Part shown: in pieces, positions 1 to 12,305 of the stretch
Position numbering within the stretch: the first letter of the stretch is position 1
Layout: the number at the start of each line of letters is the position of its first letter
NCBI GenBank assembly: GCA_012845835.1
Contig: JABAKD010000028.1
Coordinates: 1,433,501 to 1,497,500, forward strand
Reading direction: 5' to 3'
Source of the DNA: Undaria pinnatifida
Taxonomy: Eukaryota > Sar > Phaeophyceae > Laminariales > Alariaceae
Length of the DNA stretch: 64,000 nucleotides
Translations under genes and position numbers: made by a program
The notes under the pieces: generated by a model
The model's input: only the letters and a program-made list of their open reading frames with translations
The model's database searches: none
What the model was told of the DNA's origin: nothing

Positions 1-327
1 GTAGTGGACGTTCCCGATTTTGCGGACAAGATTCTACTATCTCACTATCCTCTGTGTCGAACTGCCCGCGTTTTTCATACGTATCAAGGAACAAGATCTT
101 CTTCCAAGTCTCGAAATGGAAAATCCAAATGACAAGCAGCAAATGAAAAAGTCGATGAACTTGCTAAAGGAAATTGTAGGGAACTATCCAACGAAACATT
201 TGGCCAAAAACTTGCTATTTTGACAATCCAAATTTCTAGAACGCCGCGAAACCCAATCTCAATAGAACCACCGGAGGTGGCACTGGCGCGCCCATCGTTT
301 CTTTCGTTGGTGTACATTATTTCTAAC
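1..327. other. left-edge stretch, unassigned
   Basis: Short open frames on both strands, none with recognisable family similarity. A + frame opens at base 1 and could be the tail of an exon cut by the window edge, but nothing supports it. The missing 5' exons of the methyltransferase-like gene could lie here or further left; I could not identify one with the required splice phase. Confidence 0.3.
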
Positions 328-398
328 GTCAGCTGTGAGTGCGACAAATTTTAGGGTCGATATTCGTCTATGCAAGCTGCGTGCTACACCGGCCGCCC
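328..398 (+). repeat. dispersed repeat A, left arm only
   Basis: Contains the arm signature GTCAGCTGTGAGT followed about 40 bases later by GCAAGCTGCGTG. The same signature occurs near 15325-15395, 33008-33030, 34325-34385, 38565-38585, 40490-40550 and, as a complete inverted pair, at 41311-41492. This copy is one arm only. Confidence 0.6.
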
Positions 399-600
399 GA
401 TTTATTACTCTTGGGCTGTTATTTTTTACGAGCGAAGAATGAAAATTTCTCAAAAAAATCACGAAGCGTGCTACGATTGGCATACCACTTTTCGGCAAAA
501 GGCCAAGACTGCGGTAGGGAGATCATTTTTTTTTTTTTTTTTTGCAGTGGCTTGGGGTCACTCGCATGACTGACCCCCCTCTTCCTTGCGTACTGTTTTG

Positions 601-975
601 GCTTTTCTATTTGAACCCGAAATGGAATGGAAAGCTACGCTGCGCCAAAAACATCCTCTAGTATTTTTTTATCCGTAAGCCTGGTGTGCTGTTATAATTT
701 TGCTACATGAGCTCGAATTGGAATGGAAAGCTACGCTGCGCCGAAAACATCCTCTTTTTTTTTCTTCTTGTTGTCCCTTAAGCTGGTGTGCGGTTTCAAT
801 TTTGATACTCGAACTGGAATGGAAAGCTATGCTGCGCCAAAAATATCCTCTACATGTTTGTTGTGCGTGAGGCTGGTGTGCTGTTTTGATTTTGCTACAA
901 GCGCATGAACCCGAAATGGAATGGAAAGCTACGCTGCGCCAGAAACATCGCCTAGAGTCTTGTTGTCCGTGAGAT
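601..975. repeat. tandem repeat, four units of about 97 bp
   Basis: The core GGAATGGAAAGCTACGCTGC recurs at 624, 720, 816 and 918, so the period is 96, 96 and 102 bases. Each unit continues with a CATCCTCTA-like block, a T-rich tract and TGGTGTGC. Units differ by substitutions and by T-tract length. No coding frame is conserved through the array. Confidence 0.85.
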
Positions 976-1435
976 ACAGAGTCACTCGTGCGGCAATTAA
1001 TAGCTCAAATCTGGCAGTGTACATGGGGGTATATCGTAACACAATAATACCGTGCCCTTGGTGTGTTTTTTTTCGTCTCTGAATGACGGAGCTCCTTGAC
1101 CCAATTTCGTCGACGGAATGTCAGCCTTGTTTCGCAAAAAAAATGTACATCTGGGCCATGAGAGTTTCATCGGGTTTCATTTTTTCGTTTTTCTCGAAGT
1201 CGGTGTTGGGGTATAGGGTATAGAGCTCTTCAAGTAACGAGTACCCTCCGGAACAAATAGGTGCATCTCTACCGTGGCTTGTACCTCACACGGCGTCACA
1301 CAAATAGGAAGCCCTTTCGAGATGACCCAAAGTCTTTTTTTTTCTTGGAGTAAAAAAATGGTTGATTTCGACCCCGTGGAGCAATATAATACCCCTGCCA
1401 ACACACACAAGTTAGTGACAGTTACAAGGTTCCCG
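976..1435. other. gene-free stretch
   Basis: No supported gene. The minus-strand frame that is open across 1177-1548 has no recognisable similarity and overlaps repeat B, so I treat it as chance. Confidence 0.4.
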
Positions 1436-1575
1436 TTTGGGGTGTAGTTGGCTTGAAAATCCCGGACGGTGCCGCAAGTAGAAAAGGGGGGCGGGAAGCA
1501 GTTGAAAATCGAAGAAAAAATAGCCGCACCCGGCAAGTAACCGGACAAGTTAACACCGATCAGCGCAAACGAGCC
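1436..1575. repeat. dispersed repeat B, copy 1
   Basis: Shares with 1597-1722 and, inverted, with 22735-22800 and 45825-45985 the order GGCTTGAAA, CCGCAAGTA, an A-rich segment, and AACCGG-(A/G)-C-AAGT. It ends in TTAACACCGATCAGCGCAAAC, which matches the sequence right of the Copia element at 5201. Confidence 0.65.
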
Positions 1576-1596
1576 TTCAGCTTATAGGGGACAAGC

Positions 1597-1722
1597 TTCC
1601 CCCTTCGAGATGTGGTTGGCTTGAAATCCAGGGGGTGGGTGTCGCAAGTAAAAAGGGAACGAAACTCTTGTAAAAACTGAAAACAAAATAATTAGCCACC
1701 GCGCAAATAACCGGGCGAGTAA
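1597..1722. repeat. dispersed repeat B, copy 2 (left part, interrupted by Copia)
   Basis: Parallel to copy 1 up to the target duplication AGTAA at 1718-1722. The right part of the same unit resumes at 5201 (AGTAACACCGACC...), so the Copia element landed inside this repeat and is younger than it. Confidence 0.7.
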
Positions 1723-1939
1723 TGTCGGTAAACTTGGCAGCGCTGCAGCAGTAGATCATGCAATAGCTAGCGCCGAGCAGAGGTTGGGGTAAAGCAAAAA
1801 CAGAGTGAATTATTCTTTCACAGCGCAGGCATCGAAGCTGCCTGTACTGACGGTTTCGTATCCTGGCAAACCGCCTTTTCATATAGTACAAAACCCAAAC
1901 GTCCTATTGAGTCGTTTTTGCACTACAATTATCCTGACA
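1723..1939 (-). repeat. Copia LTR (3' copy)
   Basis: 217 bp, begins TGTCGG and ends CTGACA on the + strand, flanked on the left by the duplicated AGTAA. Confidence 0.9.
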
Positions 1940-4900
1940 TGTCCTCTCAAGAACTACTCCATACCAATTTAGTCACGTCTGCAATAATCCGTTTCGATCT
2001 TGAAACACAAAATCACATCAGGAATATTAATTGCATGAAATGTCGTACATGAGCAATGTAACCCCCCCCGTTGATCTCTATACGAGCTCCATTATCCCCT
2101 TTGGGCTTAATGCCTGATTTCGAAAAGGGGGGAGGCGTTCGTTCACCGAGCAGCACGAGCCGGGTTGATATAAACTTTTGCGCGCCCAAGCTTTTCGTGA
2201 GAATGTCGGCCTTTGAATGCTTGTTTTAACGTACTACACATCCACTACGCGGCTCGCAAAGAAGGACCTAACATGGTGAAATTCTACGTCCATGTGCCTT
2301 GCGCCTGGCGTTATCTTATTAGTTCGACTGATGGCTGCATCACCCATGGTGTCATATGAACCAACGTCGCCCTTGTTTCCTCGCTACTTATCGTTTCGAT
2401 TAAATGACAAAGGTTAGTTAGCATTGGAGGTGTGGCATCAACAGACACGCCTCCAACAACGGTAGTGATCCATGACACACCAGTTCTACTGCAGATGCAT
2501 TCACAACCATATATCATGTTCAACAACTTATTTCAATCTACGGGGGGTGCTCCTGCTGCTACCAGGTACGGAACGACCCGTGTCGCAGAGCAGCCCATTC
2601 CATCTTCTGCAAAGTCGCTGTTAATTAGCCCCATCGCCGCGTACCTGTTGAGATAAGAAAGAGATTCTGTCGCAGACCTGAATATCGTAGTGTCCTCTGT
2701 TGACAAACTGGGTTCTTCTGCAGTACCCTCTGTTGACAAAATCACTTCTTCTGTAGTGTCCTCTGTTGACAAAATTGGGTCATCCATTATCCGCACGGTT
2801 TTCCCTTCAGTACGCGAATCCGTCGGGCATGTACATGCAATTCCATATTATTCTGATGTCGTCCTGGTAGTCATTTCCTGTGTCAAAATAAATGTACCTG
2901 CGAGAACGTTTTGATCTATTCCCTTGCGTGTAACGAGTTCCGCGCTTCCGTGGGTTACGTTTTGAATTATTCCGTTGCCTGTAGCGAGCTTCGCGCTTCC
3001 GTGGTCTACCGTCTCGTCCGTTCGCAGCTTAGCTAGCGTATATCCGATTACAGTCGGCTTTCCGGCTCCTGAGCTGCCAATATCATCATTCGCACCTGTT
3101 TTAAGCTCCTCCGCTAGCCGTTTGATAGCGCGAGGGCGACAAGGATCCATCCTTCGGTGGCACGAGTCAGTGTCCATCGCTGTGTGGGATAATATTTTAT
3201 CAGGCGATTTATCTTGCCCATTCAGTCGTATACGTAGGACAAACGTCCGTGGATATTCTGTCGACGTAGGACAAACTTCCGTGGATATTCTGTCGTCACG
3301 GGAAACGAGCTGTTACCGTAGCGCAAAACAGGAGGGTTAGCCATTAGATCGAGCTGTACTCCCTTATCGTTGAGCGCTCCGACCGAAAACACCCTCGCTC
3401 CAAAATTGGGAACAATTAACACTTCCAGGAGGACCGGTACCAACTCGCCTCGGTCATTCCGTACACGAAATGCTAGAGTACCTTTTGTCCTGGCTGTAGT
3501 TACGCCGCGAGATCCTCTGACACGCGTACAGCAGTCGATCCTGTTGACCACATGTTGGCATAGCTGGGATTCGGCGGGTACCGTATGATTTGACGCTGCT
3601 GTATTAATGAAGACTGCTGTATCAACGGGGGTCGTGTCGGTTCCATTTTCCATCATTGCCGGGGAATGCGACATCTTCCTGCACCTTCGTATTCATTACG
3701 TGTTCATGTATTTCATCATTAATCCGGGGACGTTCGGCACCGTCACCAATAACAACCTCCAAATTCGACGTTCTCGGTGATCGTGCTCCATGCGTGAGAA
3801 ATACATTCCCGTTGGGAACTGACCTGTGCAGCATTAACATGGTGCGTGTCGTCACTTTCCTGGTGCGAATGGCGAATGGGGCAGTCATTCCAGCCGTGCT
3901 CAGTAGAGTTCCGGCAGTAATTGCATCTGCCGTGGCGGTTCTTTCCGTCATTGTGATGCCGCCGTCGTCCTCCTCGGCCTGCACGGTCGCCGTGCCTACG
4001 TTCGCGTGCACTTTCCGGTCTACTTGAATTGGTATCCTCAGACAAGTTGCCGTTCGTGTTCCTCGACGTGTAAACACCGTTATTATTACCTCTCGCGGGG
4101 CTATTGGTATTACTCGTGCCTTTTCCGCGATATTTTCTTCCATCTCGACCGTTGTTTTACGGGAGGGGTTGCGAGATATCTCGTACGCTGCCGTATTCAG
4201 CGCACGCTTGCGACTGCCTGCATCATGTTCGTCTCGTCCCGCACTTTCTTCTTTAGCGGTGACTTTGTCGCGAATTTGCATAGCATGGTAAGACGTTGCA
4301 CGAGCTGCCATGTCTTCAAAACTTGAGGCGGTGCCATCACGCTGCCTATCACAAATCAGTACTTCTTCAACGATTCATATTGGCTATCAGGTAGTGCCCT
4401 GAAAAGTGCGTGAGTTTTTCGTGCTGGAACTACTGTGTCACCGAGAGCTCCCAGCTCGACGCAAATGCGGCGCAACTCTTGCATTACTCGGGCAGGGTCA
4501 TTGCTCGGCCTCGGCGACCTGCGAGTTTGCCAGCTGATCGTGCAGTTCTTGCATTCGGGATTCACCATCTAGTCGGAATTTGGCCTCGAGTGCCATAATA
4601 GCACCGCAACGTCGCCGAATTCAGCTGTCCCTACCGGGGCGTACGCTTGTACGACTTGTGCGGCAACACTAGCATACCCTTCACGGCAATCAGCCGTAGC
4701 TAGAAACATTGTCGTAAAAAACTTGCCGTTCTTTTCGTCATAGCGGCGACTCTCCTTCGCATATTGCGCCTTCTGCACCTGAGTGGCATCCTCCTCTGGT
4801 GCTGCTGGGGCGGTCTCTACGCCTGACATAACTTTGCCAAGGCCGTCCCCGTACATCAACGATCGTTGTAAGGTCATCCAACCATGGTATTGGTTGGGAT

Positions 4901-4983
4901 CCCCGTTAAACGGAGAATACCCTTTCCGGAAGGGAGAGGACATGTTTGACTCTGAATCCACACTACCACGTTGGCTCATGACC

Positions 4984-5200
4984 TGTCGGGAAACTTGGCA
5001 GCGCTGCAGCAGTAGATCATGCAATGGCTAGCGCTGAGCAGAGGTTGGGGTAGAGCAAAAACATAGTTAATTAATCTCTCACAGCACAGGCGTCGCCGCT
5101 GCCTGTACTGACGGTTTCGTATCCTGGTAAACCGCCTTTCCATATAGTACAAAACCCAAACGTCCTATTGAGTCGTTCTTGCGCTACAATTATCTTGACA
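4984..5200 (-). repeat. Copia LTR (5' copy)
   Basis: 217 bp, begins TGTCGG and ends TTGACA on the + strand, flanked on the right by AGTAA. The gag frame starts just inside it. Confidence 0.9.
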
Positions 5201-5328
5201 AGTAACACCGACCGGCCCAAACGATTGTTTAACTGTAGTTTACGAGTATCCTGCTGCGCGAATTCCTGGCGACAGCTACTGTATACTTCTGTATTTTTCT
5301 TGGTGTGTCCGACGCGTTTTGTTGCCAG

Positions 5329-8300
5329 GTTCGCGTGGGCGATCCCTGACGAGCGAGCGTTGAGGATCATGGAGCACTTCGGACCCATCGTCGAGGTGAG
5401 TTAGGCCAAGTGCCCCCGAGTAACTGCGCACTCGATCGCCCCACAACAGGGCCCAAAGGGTTCAAGTTGCGTCTTCTATATTCGAGCTGAATGAAGCTGA
5501 ATACCCCTACTTTTTCCCCCACGAACTCCGCTTGCGAGCGTGAATCCCAAGCTGGGTTTCACACCTCACTCTTAAGCGATACTGTTAAGACACGAAATAG
5601 TCAATGCAGTCCTATTTATTGCACCACTTCCGAGGGACGCTTGAGATCTGTCGCAAACACCCTATCCCTTGTTTCTGTCAACCCTGTTGGGACCCAGACA
5701 AGAAGCATTCAAAACTAACGGGATACTTGCGGCGTCATCAACTGCCTACCAACAATAGTGTGCAGCAGCAGCAATACAAGCGCAACCATGCTGCGAGAAT
5801 GTTGTACAGCTGCTTCCATTCGCACGTCAGGCACATTCCCTACGCCAGCAGCTCCATCTGCTTTGTGTTGCCGATGCTGCGATCGTCATACCAGGTATTT
5901 AGTATGCGTCCCTCCGCTGAACTCTCAAAGGGGTTTGGAGAACCCTGCTGCATTCCATGCTGCCGCGATGCTTTCTGGAGCGGGCTCACGGCGACCTCTG
6001 TTCCTCCTGTTATTATGAGAAAGTATGAACCATCAGCCGTCGACGCAAAGTCAACTGCAGTAACTGAGGATTTATTTGCGGATCGCCCGCAATAGAAACA
6101 CGATCGCATTACATAACAGTATATAATAGTGGCTAGGGTTACACCCAAGTCGTGGTGAGGATACCGCTGGTGTCCACGCAACGCACGCCGACACGCTAAT
6201 TTTTTCTGTTCTTTTTTTGATCTTCTGGCGGATGAGTAAAATTGAATATTGCCTGTTGAACGACTGCAAAGATTATCCTATACTAATTCCTGGTAATTCC
6301 CCCCCAAAAAAATGCCGGTGCAGTTCTAAAGGGATTTAGCTAACCTCACTTCCACTTATGCGTTGTGTGTCGCGGTCTCTCGCGCTGCTTGCTCCCTCCG
6401 AACGGCCACCGTCGGTCTCCCGCAGATCGGTAGCGGGCTAGGGTACTGGGCGATGCTGTTACGCGCTCGGGGTGTCGACTTCAACGCGTACGATAAGGCG
6501 GCGGGATCGCCTGACACGGGCGCGCCCTCTGCCCAACAGAGGTTACCCAAGAAGCGCCCAAAGTCTGAGGTGCTCGGGTCCGCTGGGGAGGGCGAGACGA
6601 ATAAACTTGTCGCGTCCGGGGAGGACGAGGAGCTGGAGCCGTCGTTCTGGTCGAAGGTGATTGGTTGAAGGTTTAAAATTGGTTGGTTGGTTGGTTGGTT
6701 AGTTGGTTGGTTGATTTATTGATTGGGTGATTGGTTGGTTGCTTGGTTAGTTGATTAGTGGTTGGCTAGTTGATTAGTTGGTTGTTCGGTCCGTTGATTG
6801 ATTGTAGTTAATTGAGTGGTCGGTTGCTTGGAGCGCTGGTTCATTATTCGTTGGTTGATTGGTGTTTTTGTTCGTTGATTAGTGGATTGAACGACGTCGT
6901 GAGGGCACAGGAATGGCACGGTACTGGATGAGGTACTTGTGCAGTTAAAGTAGATGGGCCGTACGGAAAGAGTGGGGGAGGAGGGGGGCGTCGCGAGGAG
7001 GTACCTGCGCAGGAGACGGGTCTCTGCCGGGGACACAGTCGTCGCAGACTGCTCGGCAAATCTCAACACGTTCTGCGCTTGCTCGGCTGGCACAGAGGCA
7101 CCGGCTAACAGCGGGTGCGCTTTTGAGACAAAAGCACAGGGACAGCGGAGTGCACCATTACCCCCGACTAAAAACATTCTGGAACGGATTTTTTCGGCGC
7201 CTTTCCTCCCGCTTTTTTGTTGAGGAGCGAAGTACTGTAGCGCAGGCAACTGCCGTCCGTCCGTCCACCCGCCCGACAACGCGTATTTTTGCGGTCAGTA
7301 CGTCACACCCGTCGGTAAAAAGGGTTAACGCATTCGTTCCTCTCGGCGTGCTTGGTTTATCTGCCCCATACGCTGTTTTCTGCCGGCGACCGACGGCAGG
7401 TGGAGGAGGGAGGCCCCGATGTCCTCGAAGAAGAGTGTAACGAGAAGCGATCACTGTTCTTATGCTATCCCGACGATTTCGAGGGGGAAACCGAGAGCCT
7501 GGGCCTTCGATGCCTGCACGCCTTCGAAGGAGACGTGGTGGGTTGTCTTGTGTGCGGGAGGAGGGGAGGGGGTGTGTGTTGAAGATAGATCCACCTGTGC
7601 AGTATTAGTAGTAGCCTATTATGTCGGTGGCCTACAGCAGAGCGCATGCCGTGTAGCAGCAGACCAAGAGGGATAGGGAGGTGCGGCGACATTCGCTCCC
7701 ATTACAGCGGCCGCTTCAGAAAGGTTTCGATAGCGTTCCGTCGAGCATCACGACAGTAAACTGCGTTCGCGTGTAGCCGTCGAAGGGTATCCGTTTAAGG
7801 GCAGGGGTTGTATTTGTAGAAGATCGTGGCTAGCGATGCCTACAGTAAAACTGGAGATGTGTTCTGTGATTTGATAGCACATTTTTTAAAGCGACTTGTG
7901 TGCGCCAAAACAGGAGGAGGCGGCTAGCGAAACCTGAAGACGCGGAGAGTAAAGTAGCTTTTTCCGGCAAGTTTATGGGGAGACCATGGCACGTCATTCG
8001 ATGAGGCTTGTGAAGCGGAATGTGAGCGAAAGAACAGAATATGAATCCAACATGCGTCGAGTTACAGGTGTTCGCCACTCACATAATCCACGTACATGTG
8101 CGTTGTCTCTACATGAAATCGGTTCTTTCCACCCAACGCCATCACAAGAACACCCAGTGTACATCCTGATTCTTCATCCTAGAGATGATCATATTATGTG
8201 GTCGCAGACTGTGAAACAGAGAAACCGAAAACAACTATTAATAATCGCAAATTACAGAGGAAAGCAAATGAAATGTCAGCGTACCGGGTACAAATAACGC

Positions 8301-10386
8301 AGGAATATATACATGTGCGACGCCAAGTCTACAGTAATGATCTAACGTGAGCCAAGTTACGAATTTCCGGCGCTGAAATATTCAACGTACGATTTGTATG
8401 CCACCAAATTTTGGATTGATGCTCCAGCGTCGAAGTACAAATTTGCACCGCTGACATAATTTGCGTACTTTGTATGCGCCGTTAATTACGGAACAATCCT
8501 CCAACGTACGTGGAGTTACGGATCTTCACTGCTGAGATGTTCCACGAATGTTTATACGCCGCGCGCCTTTTTTTCGTAGGTCATCCATGTTGGCGAGCTG
8601 TTCGGAGACTCCGTGAGCATGACGCCGGGTCAAACGCCCTGGGGTCGCACAACGTCGAGCGACTGTCAAGAGGAACTGGCGTCGAAGTTTCACTGCATCC
8701 TCAAGGTTAGTTCAGAAGAGCGCACGAGCATGTGTACTGGAAACTACGAATACCTCCCATGAGTCGTTCTGAACACCGATCGCGGGTAGACGCGTATTAT
8801 GATACGAATGCGCCTAAAATTTGATGAGGCCCCTCGTTCGAGGGGCTCTCTATACGTTACCCAGGAAATGAAGTTGAGAAATCCCATGGCCTAGGTACGT
8901 AACGATAAAAGCGTTGGTCTAAGAATGAAACCGATACCATATAATTTCTTATTTCTGACCTGTATCCTTTATGAGGACGTACACACGCCGTAACTCGCGC
9001 GATCGGAGCATCATTGCAAAATACGAGTTTCGACCAAATCCTCGATCTCGCAGCAGCGTTTTTTTTTTTTTAATTAAAAATAGTACTCCAACGATATTGG
9101 ACATAGTATGTTATTAGACTAATAGTTGAGGAACCCCGCCAGTCAAAGAAAACGGCCAAAAAGAGGTACTGTACCCCCATCCAAACACATATCGGTAGTC
9201 ACACTGGATTGAAGTGAGGGGGGGTCCGCTCCTTATTAGGGCTCGCGTTCGAGATGTAGAGGAAGGTCGGAACCTTGCATGTAGGTCTGCGATGCGAGGA
9301 AACCTGCGAAGGGCGCTTCACACGAGCGCAGACGATTGTTTTTTTGTCCGCCCATCCAGCTGAACTCGTTCGCTTTAATTTGACGAGGAGGGCGCGTTGC
9401 AGACGGCGGGGCGTAGGAGGGTTTTCCCACCTACACAGCGTACGCCGCTCTTGTTGCAGAATTCTGGATATTCAAGCAGCCGTCGAGATTCAGGTCATCC
9501 AGTCTCAAAAGTTTGTTCTACGTTTTGGTTTTCCTTTGCCTGCTCGCCTCGAAGCCGGAGAAGGTTCATGCGTTGGGCTTATTTGCAGGGGCACCTAGTT
9601 TACCCCGCCCGCAATATTGAGCGAGCAAGGACCCCCCCCGTCCTTCATCTGCGCAAATACGTGGCGGCGGTAGAACCGCTGAACCCAAGCGCCACTGCAA
9701 AAATGATCCTACTCTTATCCCAAGTAGTTTGTCCCAAAAAAACGTGGATGCAGGTCGAAGGGACTAAGGTTGCTGAATCTTGGCGCTCCGACAGTGCTCG
9801 TATAAGGTCGAAAGGTGGGTTGTCGAAAATCTTACATAATCCGCGCTACCCCGCTCTGTCTTCTCTGTGTGTCCCACCCCACCTGTAGGTGCCGCTTCCG
9901 CGTTGGCCCCACTCTCGAGACACCTTGACCGTGTGGAAGCGACACACGTTTTGCGCAATTCATTACGACGACGATAGCGATGACGGGGAGGACGAGGATA
10001 GCCAAGACGGGGAAGGCGACGAGGGAAAAGGGGCCGACGCCAAAAAAAGGGGCAGGGGTAAGGGTCAAGCCCACGACGCAGAACAGGAGGATAGCGAGAG
10101 CGATTCATCCGCAAACGGTGAAGCTTCCGCAGCAGAGAATGACACCAAGGTGGACAAGCGCAACGGCGCGAAAGGTTCTCGGGTTGGGGGGCAAAGGGGG
10201 GCGGACGGGGGGAGTGGATCGGACGATGAGGCATCGGACGATGGTGCATCCGACGATTTAGGGTCTGAGGAGGGGTTTCCGATAGGGATGCCTGACCTCG
10301 ATATGTACGCGTTTTTGCCGACGGATGAGCAGATGTCGTGCGCTCAGGCGGCTCCTTGCGTGCGGTTTCTGCTCGATAAGCAATGA
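5329..10386 (+). CDS. SAM-dependent methyltransferase-like protein (5' partial)
   Basis: Five exons, about 352 residues: 5329-5395, 6426-6656, 7400-7537, 8580-8705, 9889-10386; stop TGA. The four visible introns are phase 0 and GT-AG. Signatures in order: AWAIPDERAL and GPIVE (exon 1); IGSGLGYWA, the Gly-rich SAM-binding motif I, split from its leading Glu by the intron, then GVDFNAYD (exon 2); GGPDVL, RSLFLCYPDD and FEGD (exon 3); VIHVGELFGD and PWGRTTS (exon 4); LPRWPHSRDTLTVWKR (exon 5). These match a class I Rossmann family of bacteria and protists, known mostly as uncharacterised methyltransferase-like proteins; substrate unknown. After the domain comes an acidic Asp/Glu/Ser/Gly/Lys-rich tail (about 140 residues), probably disordered. 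The first exon starts in mid-codon, so at least one upstream exon is missing. Confidence 0.85.
6676..6900 (+). repeat. degenerate GGTT/GATT simple repeat in intron
   Basis: A run of GGTT and GATT words starting about 20 bases after the donor of exon 2 of the methyltransferase-like gene. It produces open frames full of Asn/Gln/Thr on the other strand that should not be read as genes. Confidence 0.85.
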
Positions 10387-11046
10387 TATCTTCCTGTTAG
10401 CAAGTTGAATGGTTTGAAGCTATGGCGGATTGCATTGTTGTGGGACGGATGGTTACCGTATCCGACGTAAGGTCCCACCCCGTGTGATAAATATTTCGCG
10501 TTCTGCCTTTTTTTATCACCCGGCGTGGGTTCCTGTGGTCGAGCGGTATCTAATGAACCCCAATGACAACCTGACCTCATTGCTTTTGCTTTTTTTATGA
10601 CCAGGGTGGTTACTGTGATGGGGTGGTATCTAAGGGAAGGTTGGCATCTCACATCGAATTCGATAACGTTGGTAGAAGTGCCACGTAAAGAGAGCAAAGA
10701 GAGATGTCGTTGGGCTGCTTCGCATAGCAGTATTAACGTGTACTCTTACACGGATCTTCCACAAACGGATCTATGGGTTCGGAGTGTGCAAGCATGTAAC
10801 GGGCAAAACACTAGCTCTGACTTGGTTCGAGACGAGAAGGATTTAAGGTGTTCTCATGTGGCTACAGCGTCTACCTCAGCTAAAGTGAAAAAATATATAT
10901 CAAGTGCCGACAATGGATGCCGCAAGGCTGAACCGCTTGTTCGGGGTATGCACTGCGGTTTTAAAACCCAGACAACCGTTCCCGCGAGCCTAATCTATCT
11001 CCCGTTGATTATTCGATTGCTTTTTGCCCTCCTGCAATGTAGCTTA
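10387..11046. other. gene-free stretch downstream of methyltransferase-like gene
   Basis: About 10500-10635 holds two diverged copies of a roughly 90-bp unit (TTTTTTTAT, then a G-rich block, then GGTATCTAA). The + frame open at 10597-11127 has no recognisable similarity and runs into the MITE, so it is not called. Confidence 0.4.
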
Positions 11047-11293
11047 TTACGGAGATCCATTGTTAACAGTGGTAAATGCCTTTTCACCATATATTGTTGC
11101 AAAAAATTCACCGGAATTTTCTCATAATTTTCGCACTATCTCGGCCAGAACATCATATATATATATTTTGCGCCGTGACCGTAATGCCTATGCGAACAAT
11201 CCAAGCTATCGTTTACCGTTATCGACCAAGAATTGACAAGAGTTATGACGCCATAGGCATTAAATGACCCCTGTTAACAATGGATCTCCGTAA
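11047..11293. mobile_element. MITE with TA target duplication
   Basis: 247 bp with near-perfect inverted ends: left TTACGGAGATCCATTGTTAA, right its reverse complement, TTAACAATGGATCTCCGTAA. TA flanks both sides (11045-11046 and 11294-11295), as for Tc1/mariner-related MITEs. A second inner inverted pair (AATGCCTATG / CATAGGCATT) is present. AT-rich inside, no coding capacity. Confidence 0.85.
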
Positions 11294-12305
11294 TAGATGC
11301 CGTACCGATAGAGATCGAAGATCCTTCCGCAAAGCAATAGCATCTCTTCCATGACTCTCCGCCAACCGTTTCCCCATTTTCCCTCCTCACACAGTTTCAT
11401 TTATAGCTGTTCCTCAGTTTTCTGGGTTTGTCCCCAATACCGTCGAGCTCTCCGACCGTCTGTCTGACCGTCCGGAAAGACTGTCTGGTCGTGCGGAAAG
11501 CCAAATAAATGTCATCAAACGGTTTCTACGCCAGTTCAAGGTAGAAAAAACACGGCTTACACCGCAAAATAAAACTCGTTGTACGTCACACCGACGGGCA
11601 GAGTCTGCGTGCTAAGTGGGACTGTCGCAATACTCGTGTCTAAGGTATGCACCATCAATTATGTAGACGCACATGTCGGCGGTGCCCCTTTTCTTGGCCA
11701 CATTTCCTACACATGATGTCTTTATGTAAATATGCCCTTCCTGTGACGGCTTGTTTAGTAAGTATCTGGTCGATTTCCAGCAAACCCAACAGTTCAGATG
11801 TCGAGCACACGCTGACATGACGAGCACATACAGCAGCAGCACAGCAAACAGATTTTTCGTACCTCCTGATCCGCCCAGCCGGCCGAATCATGGCCTGCGA
11901 AAAGCCCTGAACGGTATTGGGTAATGCCTTTGTTGCGGCGTCGCGCCAGTCGAAAACAGTTGACCCTAATGGTACCCCCTTACGATGCTGTAGCATAGCT
12001 CTGACGCGAAAAAAGTTCACATCATGCGGCTGACGTGAATACGTGTGCAACCTGAAGCTACGTTAACCTTAACTACAGACCAAGCCCTACTATTAATGTA
12101 TAAATCCGAGTAGAGATATCTCCAAAACGTTGTTGCAGTACCCCTGGAACGAGGAGGAGCAGTGAGGGCAGGAAGACGGACGGAACAAAATGCTGTTTAG
12201 TTATTTATGTGCTCGTGCGGGGCGGTCTCCACATGTAACCTCTTTTGAGACGTGAAAACGTGTATGGAAGACGTCTCGTCACCACCAAAATGGATGCGTT
12301 ATACG
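11294..12305. other. gene-free stretch
   Basis: No gene supported. Minus-strand frames at 11612-12050 contain two Cys-x2-Cys pairs reminiscent of a transposase zinc ribbon, but they are scattered over frames and too weak to name. Confidence 0.35.

Larger units (their letters stand above)
1723..5200 (-). mobile_element. Copia LTR retrotransposon, decayed
   Basis: Fossil Ty1/Copia element on the minus strand. LTRs lie at 4984-5200 (5') and 1723-1939 (3'), each 217 bp, TG...CA ends, roughly 8% divergent, so the insertion is not recent. AGTAA is duplicated at 1718-1722 and 5201-5205. Parts in order on the minus strand: gag from about 4980 with a zinc-knuckle-like Cys/His motif near 3985, a protease-like region around 3220-3670, and the RNase H end of pol near 2150-2300 with a HMDVEFHHVR motif. 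At 3.5 kb it is shorter than a typical 5-kb Copia; integrase and most reverse transcriptase were not recognised. It carries many breaks and looks dead. Short internal duplications occur near 2690-2780 and 3230-3295. Confidence 0.9.

Noticed and set aside
10597-11127. 176-codon + frame
   Set aside because: Runs from a local tandem repeat into the TA-flanked MITE; no similarity.
11612-12050. Possible PiggyBac-type zinc ribbon (CWVC, CRKCG)
   Set aside because: Cys pairs lie in different frames, and no DDE region, TTAA ends or inverted termini were seen. The same holds for 47890-48087.
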